Shown: piece after piece, positions 33,762 through 40,886 of the stretch
Position numbering within the stretch: the first letter of the stretch is position 1
Layout: each line of letters starts with the position of its first letter
Assembly (NCBI GenBank): GCA_022822275.1
Contig: JAJEBZ010000091.1
Coordinates: 1 to 46,033, forward strand
Length of the DNA stretch: 46,033 bases
Source of the DNA: Candidatus Poribacteria bacterium
GTDB taxonomy: Bacteria; Poribacteria; WGA-4E; WGA-3G
Direction: 5' to 3'
Position numbers and translations under genes: made by a program
The notes under the pieces: model-generated
The model's database searches: none
Seen by the model: the letters and a program-made list of their open reading frames with translations, nothing else
What the model was told of the DNA's origin: nothing

Positions 33762-34679
33762 GTGAAACTGGTAAAAGCATCGTGTCTCCTATTTCTCTTT
33801 ATACTCGCTTCAGGGCAATTTAGTATTGCAGATACTGATCTTCATTCGGACAATATCATTGTGATTCTTGATGCTTCAGGTTCAATGAGAGATCCGTTTC
33901 GTGCCGATGAATCAAAGTCAAAAATGGATGCTGCGAAAACTGCCCTCAAAGAGGTCTTAGCCAAAGTTCCAGACGGAACAAATATCGGGTTGCTTGTATT
34001 CGGCAATAATGTTCAAAATGAGTGGGTGTATCCATTGGGACCAAAGGATACAGATAGATTGATGGCAGCGATTGATAGACCACAACCCGGCGGCGGTACA
34101 CCGCTCGGGAAGTATATGCGTGTCGGTGCAAATCGCCTGCTTGAGCAACGCGAAAAACAGTATAACTATGGAAACTATCGATTGTTGATCGTAACTGATG
34201 GTGAAGCACAAGACCAAGAAAAGGTGGCACAGTATACACCAGAGATATTGAACCGACAGATCCGCGTGGATGTCATCGGTGTTGATATGGAAACCAATCA
34301 TAATTTAGCAAAGGATGCAGATAGCTACCGTAAAGCAGACAATCCAGGTGAACTTGTCGCTGCAGTCTCACAAATTCTTGCAGAAACTGGTGGAACCGGG
34401 ACAGACATAGATGGTGAAGATGCGTTTGATGACATAAAACCTCTTACAGATGCTATTGCTAAAGACCTTATTAAACGGATTACCACACCGCCGAGTAATA
34501 ATGCTATTGAAATAACAACGACTGTAAGACCTACCCCTACACAACAACAAACACAAACGCCACAACAGCAGCCCCAACAACCTACCAACCAACGAAGTGG
34601 TGGCAATAGTGGATGGATCATTATCGGTCTGATAGTCATTATTGTAGGCTTTATTCTTTTTAGACGAATTGGAAAATAG
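33762..34679 (+). CDS. VWA-domain protein with signal peptide and C-terminal membrane anchor
   Basis: 305 aa. GTG start with an AAGGAG ribosome-binding site. Signal peptide to about residue 23, then a VWA domain (about 30-210) with an intact MIDAS: DASGSM (D37, S39, S41), GGGTPLG and TDGEAQ. A Thr/Pro/Gln-rich linker (PTPTQQQTQTPQQQPQQP) leads to a C-terminal transmembrane helix (SGWIIIGLIVIIVGFILF) and a short basic tail. The VWA domain therefore faces the periplasm and probably binds a protein ligand through a metal ion. It lies between two SBP-OmpA genes, 22 and 27 bp away. Confidence 0.88.
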   Translation: MKLVKASCLLFLFILASGQFSIADTDLHSDNIIVILDASGSMRDPFRADESKSKMDAAKTALKEVLAKVPDGTNIGLLVFGNNVQNEWVYPLGPKDTDRLMAAIDRPQPGGGTPLGKYMRVGANRLLEQREKQYNYGNYRLLIVTDGEAQDQEKVAQYTPEILNRQIRVDVIGVDMETNHNLAKDADSYRKADNPGELVAAVSQILAETGGTGTDIDGEDAFDDIKPLTDAIAKDLIKRITTPPSNNAIEITTTVRPTPTQQQTQTPQQQPQQPTNQRSGGNSGWIIIGLIVIIVGFILFRRIGK

Positions 34680-34706
34680 TAGTAGCCAAAAGGATAAGGA
34701 ACAACT

Positions 34707-36314
34707 ATGGAAGCCAAAACAAAAAGTAGAATCGTCATGGTCGCAAGTTGGTTAATTATCATCGGTATACTTGGACTCGTGTATAAATTCGTGGTTGAAC
34801 CTCGACTTGGCGGTAGACGCGATAAACTCGTTGAAAATACCAGTACAATACGTTACGACCATGAGATTAAAATTGCACACGACTCTTTCCCAGGATACGC
34901 CATACTCCGATCCGATGCAATGAAAAACCTAATGGATCGGCAAGCGATTAAACTTACATTTATTGATGATAAAGCTGATTATGTAAAGAGAACACGCGAC
35001 CTAAAAAATGGTAAGGTGCAAATGGCGGTTTTCACCATTGATGCATATTTAAAGGCTGGCAGTGTTATCGGTGATTTTCCCGGTTCAATTGTACTCGTAA
35101 TTGATGAATCCAAAGGCGCAGATGCCATTGTCGCACACAAGCAGGGAGTACAAACTATCCCAAATTTGAGTAATCCAAAAGCTCGTATTGTTCTAACACC
35201 AGATTCACCAAGCGAAACACTGGCCCGGATTATGATTAACACGATGAGTCTGCCGAGCCTTCCCGCCAACTGGGCATCCGATGCAAACGGTGCAGAAGAT
35301 GTATATAAGAAACTAAAATCTGCAGACTCAGGGCAACCCACCGCTTACGTCTTGTGGGAACCTTACGTGACGAAAGCTCTCGCTATGGATGGTGTCCATC
35401 TTCTATTGGACAGTTCAAAACTGAAAGGTTATATCGTTGATGTGTTAGTTGTTCAACGGGAGTTCTTAGATACAAAACGAGAACTTGTTACACATGTTGT
35501 GCAAGCATATCTACGTGCAAACTATGACTATACCAATCAAACTGAAGGATTGTTGACCCTAATAGAAACAGACGCGAAGAAGTACGGGGATGCACTTAAT
35601 CGTAATGAGGCGAATCAATTGGTTAAAGGCATTGAATGGAGGAATACCGTTGAGAATTACGCGCATTTCAATGTTATCTCTGGGAATGAAGCAAAAGATA
35701 CCGAAAAACTTGATGCGATGATCGGTAAAATTATGCAAGTCCTTGTCAAAACCAAGTCACTTGCATCAGACCCGTTGTCGGGTGATTATCGCACACTGTT
35801 CTACGATGGAATATTACGGTCACTTCATCACGATAAATTCCACCCCGGCGTGTTGAACGCAGGCGGTACAAATGGATTGGACGATATTTTGGTTGACACA
35901 GCACCTGTGGTTGAGGAGAAAGTCAGGGAAGAGGTAGCACTGAACCCACTATCAGAGGACAATTGGAACAATCTCGCCCCAGTCGCAGCGATGAAAATTG
36001 AACCGATCCAATTCGGTAGAGGCACTGCACGCATTTCTCAAGGTAGCGAGCGCGCACTCGCTGAAATTGCCTCAAAACTAAAATCGTTTCCGAAATACTA
36101 TCTTAGAGTTGTCGGTCATACACGGAAAGAAGGTGACCCGGCAGCGAACAAACTGCTCGCGACACAACGTGCCGAGGCAGCAGCGAAAGCACTGAAAGGA
36201 CATGGAATTGCTAATCATCGCATCCGTGCAATCGCAAGTCCACGCACCTCTACAAAAATGCAAGGGGGCGAAGCACAAAGTGTCACGTTTGAACTGTTAG
36301 GAAAACCTTATTAG
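34707..36314 (+). CDS. Membrane-anchored substrate-binding-like protein with C-terminal OmpA-like domain (2)
   Basis: 535 aa. It is anchored by an uncleaved N-terminal helix (about 12-28) rather than secreted. The solute-binding (NMT1/SsuA-like) domain spans about 50-350 (IKIAHDSFPGYAILRSDAM, VQMAVFTIDAYLKAG, AYVLWEPYVTKALAM). The OmpA-like C-terminus runs about 430-533 (IQFGRGTARISQGSERALAE, VVGHTRKEGD, LATQRAEAAAKAL), but the usual NRRVE end is replaced by AQSVTFELL. Same two-domain plan as 31826-33739, with little obvious sequence identity. The lack of any transporter subunit suggests sensing or capture. Confidence 0.82.
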   Translation: MEAKTKSRIVMVASWLIIIGILGLVYKFVVEPRLGGRRDKLVENTSTIRYDHEIKIAHDSFPGYAILRSDAMKNLMDRQAIKLTFIDDKADYVKRTRDLKNGKVQMAVFTIDAYLKAGSVIGDFPGSIVLVIDESKGADAIVAHKQGVQTIPNLSNPKARIVLTPDSPSETLARIMINTMSLPSLPANWASDANGAEDVYKKLKSADSGQPTAYVLWEPYVTKALAMDGVHLLLDSSKLKGYIVDVLVVQREFLDTKRELVTHVVQAYLRANYDYTNQTEGLLTLIETDAKKYGDALNRNEANQLVKGIEWRNTVENYAHFNVISGNEAKDTEKLDAMIGKIMQVLVKTKSLASDPLSGDYRTLFYDGILRSLHHDKFHPGVLNAGGTNGLDDILVDTAPVVEEKVREEVALNPLSEDNWNNLAPVAAMKIEPIQFGRGTARISQGSERALAEIASKLKSFPKYYLRVVGHTRKEGDPAANKLLATQRAEAAAKALKGHGIANHRIRAIASPRTSTKMQGGEAQSVTFELLGKPY

Positions 36315-36464
36315 AATAACATGAGTTCCATATTTGTAGCGTAAACTATTAGTTGGCACACTCAAAGACACAATCTAACAGATTGTGGTACTGTATATAT
36401 ATGTGAAAACTTAGGCTATTGATAGCAAAACTGAATACCAATTATTACCCGAGGAGGACAAAAC

Positions 36465-37346
36465 ATGTCAATCAAAAGGATACAGACAGTCAAAAACAAA
36501 AAACGCTTTTCACGACGTACATTCATCAAGAGTTCCGTTGGACTTGCAACCTCCGCGGTGGCTGGCGGCGGATTGATACGTTCCGTAAAAGCACAATCAC
36601 AGTTTGGAGAATATATCCCTTACGATTCCACAAACGATTTTCACTATACCATACGTTACGGGACCCGAGAGATCATTGAACATAATCACCCAGGCATGGA
36701 TCCGACAGGAGAAAAGTTCAGATTCGTCCGACTCAAATATCCGGGTGGTGACTGGTGGACAAACCTTGTAAACTATTTCCGTTGGCAGTCAGACTTAAAG
36801 TTCACACAAGAACTCGCAGAACACACTTCCATTGATGTTGATGTGCGAGATCACCCACAATATGTAGAAATTGATGACCCATGGTTGTTTGATTATCCGA
36901 TGCTCTATATGACAGGACACGGCAGACGCAACACAATGCGGTTCACTAACGATCAATTAAACAAGTTTAGAGAATACTTTGAACGGGGCGGATTCCTTCA
37001 CGTTGAGGATTGTGATATCAGGTATGAGCGATTCTGGCCGCAAGTTAAAGCATTGATGAGACGTATCTATCCGGATAAAGAGTTCGAACGACTGGATCTC
37101 AGCCACCCCATATACCACACACTCTACCCACATAACGAGTATCTCGGTGGTGACAAACTTGTTGCTCCGCGCTATGATTTTGATCAAGCTATCATGGATG
37201 ATGATGGCAAAGTCATGGTCTATTTCTGTCCCAGCGACCTCAATTGTGCCTGGGAAGGTAGACGCTGTAGTCCCGGCGGTGAAGAACAGCGAAGTTGGGC
37301 ATTTGAGCAAGGCATGAATGTCGTCGCCTACGCACTGACTCGCTAA
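36465..37346 (+). CDS. Tat-exported DUF4159 protein
   Basis: 293 aa. The N-terminus has a twin-arginine signal (SRRTFIKSS, then a weakly hydrophobic Ala/Gly stretch to about residue 44). DUF4159 follows (about 75-293): KYPGGDWWTNL, LFDYPMLYMTGHG, FERGGFLHVEDCD, SHPIYHTLY. The fold is thought to be glutamine-amidotransferase-like; function is unknown. DUF4159 genes are often next to VWA, DUF58 and MoxR genes, which agrees with the VWA gene 1.8 kb upstream. Strong GAGGAGG ribosome-binding site. The Tat route suggests a folded, perhaps cofactor-bearing protein. Confidence 0.9.
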   Translation: MSIKRIQTVKNKKRFSRRTFIKSSVGLATSAVAGGGLIRSVKAQSQFGEYIPYDSTNDFHYTIRYGTREIIEHNHPGMDPTGEKFRFVRLKYPGGDWWTNLVNYFRWQSDLKFTQELAEHTSIDVDVRDHPQYVEIDDPWLFDYPMLYMTGHGRRNTMRFTNDQLNKFREYFERGGFLHVEDCDIRYERFWPQVKALMRRIYPDKEFERLDLSHPIYHTLYPHNEYLGGDKLVAPRYDFDQAIMDDDGKVMVYFCPSDLNCAWEGRRCSPGGEEQRSWAFEQGMNVVAYALTR

Positions 37347-37446
37347 TTATCGTAAATTTTGAATATGAACAGACACACTCCTATCTCACGGTAGGTTGCG
37401 GTTTCCTACCAATATAGAATACCGGACGCTTATTCTGTCCTCTCAT

Positions 37447-37808
37447 AAACGTCAATTTAAGGGATAAATCTGTTGTGGTAGCGTCTTTAGTCCCGTAGGG
37501 ACGATATGTTTATAGCCAGCAGGTGCCCCGCTCACACCTTAGTCCCGTAGGGACGATATGTGTATTACAACGGGATATTATACACATATCGTCCCTAATG
37601 AAGTTAAAGTATTAAATTGGGTAATATTTTATTTTTCCCAGGCCCGGTAGGTGCGGTTTCCTAACCGCACCGGGTATCTCCACGAATTACCCAAAGTATT
37701 ATTTTAACTTCATACGGGACTAAAGAATGGTAATCAAATTCCAAAAGCCTTAAATTGACCCTCGGGGAATGCCATAAGGAAACCTTCATACCGTTGATTT
37801 CTTGATTT
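37447..37808. repeat. Composite hairpin repeat (families F+E), copy 2, with terminal inverted TCAATTTAAGG
   Basis: Bounded by TCAATTTAAGG (about 37452) and its inverse CCTTAAATTGA (about 37748), then the family E segment inverted (37763-37808). Inside are hairpin units GTCCCGTAGGGAC at 37490 and 37542 in one direction and a split unit in the other (CGTCCCTA at 37589-37597, ACGGGACTAAAG from 37714). The split is explained by element D. Confidence 0.75.
37598..37713. mobile_element. MITE-like element D inserted inside a hairpin repeat unit
   Basis: 116 bp with about 28-bp imperfect inverted ends beginning ATGAAGTTAAA and closing TTTAACTTCAT, about four mismatches. Removing it (with one duplicated A, or TA) restores the exact unit CGTCCCTACGGGACTAAAG seen elsewhere. 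The centre is a GC-rich hairpin CCCGGTAGGTGCGG/CCGCACCGGG. The small A/TA duplication would fit IS630/mariner-type mobilisation. Confidence 0.7.
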
Positions 37809-37934
37809 GGGTAGAGCTTGCAAAACTCAACATCCGTTTGTAGTCACGTAATTCACTGCACGACTTGCGGGAATGCTTTGTAAGCGCGACTTTTAATTAG
37901 AAAAGAAGAAAATAATTTTGGTAAGGTAAATAAG

Positions 37935-38390
37935 ATGGTTAATATACTCAACATTCCAGAGTTAGGGGAGCTTGAGATTGTAGCAATCTACGAATACTAC
38001 GATCAACCTGTACTATACTCTTGCAAGAATGCTTCAGACCATTATTACCTCGTCGTGGCTGCGGCTGAAGATGACCAGTTTTTAACTTGGCTATGCGTTG
38101 CTGTTTCCACTGAAAGACTAAACCTTATTCGATACGGCAAAATTGATCTTCATGATGCATTCGCTGACTCTGAAAATCGATATGCAATTCAAGTCCAGGT
38201 GCCATACAAGGAAGATACTCCTGTCCAAACAGATTTTGTCCAATCGGATCAGATACCTGAGGATATGCTTCCACTACCCGGTGAATGCCTTGATTTTGAA
38301 ATAGACATATTTCCAATATTAAAGGATGTGAAAGAATTAGCAAAATCCGATAACCAAGAAATTCTGATCGGAAATTCAAGTAGTCCCTGA
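37935..38390 (+). CDS. Small cytosolic protein, possibly DUF6575-like (151 aa)
   Basis: No signal peptide or membrane segment. The start IPELGELEIVAIYEYYDQPVL, the central YYLVVAAAEDDQFLTWLCV and YGKIDLHDAFADSE give an impression of the DUF6575 family, from memory only. Acidic overall. It stands alone between repeat-rich gaps. Such small proteins are sometimes immunity- or regulation-like; no function can be assigned. Confidence 0.6.
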   Translation: MVNILNIPELGELEIVAIYEYYDQPVLYSCKNASDHYYLVVAAAEDDQFLTWLCVAVSTERLNLIRYGKIDLHDAFADSENRYAIQVQVPYKEDTPVQTDFVQSDQIPEDMLPLPGECLDFEIDIFPILKDVKELAKSDNQEILIGNSSSP

Positions 38391-38577
38391 AAGAAACAAA
38401 ACTAACAGTAAACTCAGCGTTATAAGATTGTGTGGTGTTATACAACAACAAGCACGCCACATATACGACAAGCGATAAATCACCTATAATGGCTTGAACT
38501 GATGCGAAAAATGGAACGGCATTTTGCGGATAGGCAGATGACATTACTACGTTCATAAGTTTGAACTTGCAAAACCC

Positions 38578-39996
38578 TTATGTGTCAACATAAGCGCGTA
38601 TAGTATGTGGGAGGTGTTTCAATATTTTTTCTCGAAAACGTTCATAAGCAAGGTTCGCTCCAGCAATGTTACCCGCAGCAGGACCTATCTGAAGCTGTGC
38701 CACAGTCCCTGAGCCAAACAGATTCTCGATCGGGTAGAATTGCAAGTTCGCATCAAGTTTTGGAAGACCACAAACAAGTGGAATCGGGTACTGCTGAAAT
38801 AATTCCCTTAAAAAACTATAACGGCGCAGGTTAAATCTATAACCTGTTGCCAGAATAATACGAGACACATCTGAAATCAGCCCTTGTGTCGTCTCAACTT
38901 GTAAACCTTGCGTCCAAACTATATCGCGTATATAGGTTTCAGAATAGGTCTTGACATTATTAGAACGTTTCAGTGTTTCCATCACATCTGGCGTGATACT
39001 GCCTTCACCTCTATTCTCTTGGATTATTCGGTATCGCTTCTGGAAATTGGGCTCGTTTGCAAATTCCGCAAGTGCTTTGGGACCTAACCAGATTGGCGGA
39101 AAATCGAACTGTTCTGTCTTCAACTGCTTCCGTGCAATAAGCACCACGTGATGTCTTTGTTCACTGAGACTTTTGGCAAGTGTGCCTGCTGTTAAACCAC
39201 CCCCCACAATTACAATCCTTTCACCATCATTTATATTTTGTGTCCTGTTCACCGAAAATTGGGAGGCGTGGACAATCTTATCAGGGAAACGTCTTTGCCA
39301 GTCAGTAAACTCAGGGGGGACATAAGCACAATCATCAGAGCCGATAGCGAGGATAACACAACGACTGCGGAACCCTTTATTATTCGTTGAAATCAGTCGG
39401 AACGGATATTTGCCTGAGCCTTTATCCCATCGTAATTTAGCCACCTCAAACTGATAGTAAATACCATGACCCGTAGGAGGGATTTGTAATCCCGATACAG
39501 CAAGGGCATCGTTGCAATAGTCCCAAAAGAGTGCGGTAGAGGGTTGTGAATAGGGGGGAGCTAATTCGTCTGATCGGTTGTGTTCTTTCGCATAGTCAAC
39601 GACACCTAAAACGTCAGGGGTGATATGATGTACTGCGGGAGATCGGAGAAACGTCATACCTTGTTTTTCTGTCTTGTGTCTCCATTCGGTGAGGGGGTGG
39701 GCATAGCGGTCTACGATGGCGATATGTCGTGCTGCGTTAGGATTGTCGCGTAGCAGTCGCATGGCAATGGAGATACCGTGGATACCACCGCCAATGATAG
39801 TAATGGGGATGTTCCGATGTGCCAAATGGTTGTTAGTTGTCAGTTGTCGGCTGTCAGTTAAAGTAGGACTCTGTAGCAATTCATAGCTCCTTAAAGGACT
39901 TGAAATTGGGGTAGATTGTTGTAAAGCACTTCTTAATAACCAGCAGTTATCAGTAAGCGGCGCGTAATTAAACCTAAAATCTCTTGTAACTGACAA
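38578..39996 (-). CDS. FAD/NAD(P)-binding oxidoreductase (flavoprotein monooxygenase-like)
   Basis: Two dinucleotide-binding motifs: ITIIGGGIHGISIAMRL near the start of the real domain, and VIVGGGLTAGTLAKSL at mid-length, plus the ATGYRFNLRR segment common in FAD-dependent N-hydroxylase and lycopene-cyclase-like oxidoreductases. Substrate unknown. The frame opens at 39996 (472 aa), but the first 57 codons run through GTCAGTTGTC-type repeats and encode nothing conserved. A TTG at 39825, just before AHRNIPITIIGGG, is a more likely start (415 aa). Confidence 0.8.
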   Translation of the reverse strand: MSVTRDFRFNYAPLTDNCWLLRSALQQSTPISSPLRSYELLQSPTLTDSRQLTTNNHLAHRNIPITIIGGGIHGISIAMRLLRDNPNAARHIAIVDRYAHPLTEWRHKTEKQGMTFLRSPAVHHITPDVLGVVDYAKEHNRSDELAPPYSQPSTALFWDYCNDALAVSGLQIPPTGHGIYYQFEVAKLRWDKGSGKYPFRLISTNNKGFRSRCVILAIGSDDCAYVPPEFTDWQRRFPDKIVHASQFSVNRTQNINDGERIVIVGGGLTAGTLAKSLSEQRHHVVLIARKQLKTEQFDFPPIWLGPKALAEFANEPNFQKRYRIIQENRGEGSITPDVMETLKRSNNVKTYSETYIRDIVWTQGLQVETTQGLISDVSRIILATGYRFNLRRYSFLRELFQQYPIPLVCGLPKLDANLQFYPIENLFGSGTVAQLQIGPAAGNIAGANLAYERFREKILKHLPHTIRAYVDT

Positions 39997-40839
39997 CTAT
40001 TCCGGTAGATGAGCACTTTTGAGTGCAAAGGTCTGTGTCTGAAATGTATCTGTAGCACGGTATCGGCTGAACCTATACTGGACGACACCGACCGATGGGG
40101 CAATCCAGTAAACAGCCAGCGGACTAATCAAGCGAATTGATGAGTCCACACTGTCACCATAGATAACTTCTTCATAGACAACGTAAGTGCTGTAAGTGCC
40201 TGCTGGCACAGTAATTTGCACGTCTTTTTCTGCGACATAGCGGGTGGCAGTCACGGGTGTTCCTGCAGTCTTATCAAAAACGACCCACTCTTTGCCTACC
40301 TCCAATGGGAAGTCCCAGAGACGACGTGGTGGAAAATGTTTCTGATGAAAAACCGGATTTTGGACTGGTAGAAACACATCAAAAGCGGATTCTACTAATG
40401 CTTGTGGGGTTTTGTTAAAGTATGTCGCCAAAATCGGAAACGCAAACCCATCATAAAAGTCGGTGTCTAATCGGAAGTAATACGCATTCGCTGCCAAATG
40501 GTCAACTGTATCAAGGTTAAGCTCTTCTGGGTTTATGGGAGCAATTTCGCTAATGGTCATTTGACGGTGTGTTGTTCCACTGATGTCACGCGTGCCACCA
40601 ACACGCACCGTGAATTCCTGATCCGTGTCAATGTTGATGTATGTCCATGCTGATCCTGTATCTGTCGGGAAGTCAATTGCTTGTAACGTTCCTGTTGTAT
40701 CTGGAGATGGAATCGTAGTCTCACCGTGCGGATCAATCAATCCCTCATCCCCACAACTCACGAGAAACAGTAAAAGGAGTATAATGATTTTCGGTGTTCG
40801 GTTTTTGGTTTTCAGTAAAAGACATCTGATATACATCAG
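39997..40839 (-). CDS. Lipoprotein of unknown function
   Basis: Start chosen at ATG 40839 (MYIRCLLL), giving a lipoprotein signal with lipobox LVSC at the end of the hydrophobic run. The frame extends to 40887, but those codons translate a tandem repeat (SYQLSVISCQL). The mature protein is about 250 residues, beta-rich, with DTGSAWTYINIDTDQEFTVRVGG and VGVVQYRFSRYRATDTF near the C-terminus, as in secreted outer-membrane lipoproteins. Same strand and directly downstream of the large metalloprotease. Confidence 0.65.
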   Translation of the reverse strand: MMYIRCLLLKTKNRTPKIIILLLLFLVSCGDEGLIDPHGETTIPSPDTTGTLQAIDFPTDTGSAWTYINIDTDQEFTVRVGGTRDISGTTHRQMTISEIAPINPEELNLDTVDHLAANAYYFRLDTDFYDGFAFPILATYFNKTPQALVESAFDVFLPVQNPVFHQKHFPPRRLWDFPLEVGKEWVVFDKTAGTPVTATRYVAEKDVQITVPAGTYSTYVVYEEVIYGDSVDSSIRLISPLAVYWIAPSVGVVQYRFSRYRATDTFQTQTFALKSAHLPE

Positions 40840-40849
40840 ACTCCTCTTT

Positions 40850-40880
40850 AACTGACAACTGATAACTGACAACTGATAAC
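40850..40880. repeat. 14-bp tandem repeat (AACTGACAACTGAT) x2.2
   Basis: Two exact units (40850-40863, 40864-40877) plus AAC. Related segments lie at 39831-39860 and 39988-39998. They sit at the 5' ends of two minus-strand reading frames and lengthen them artificially. Confidence 0.8.
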
Positions 40881-40886
40881 TTTTCA

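Larger units (their letters stand above)
37347..37934. other. Gene-free stretch composed of nested repeats
   Basis: Holds the composite hairpin repeat 37447-37808 with element D inserted at 37598-37713, plus a solo hairpin with GGTAGG...CCTACC near 37391-37410. The last 130 bp lead to the gene at 37935 and show no clear promoter. Confidence 0.7.
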
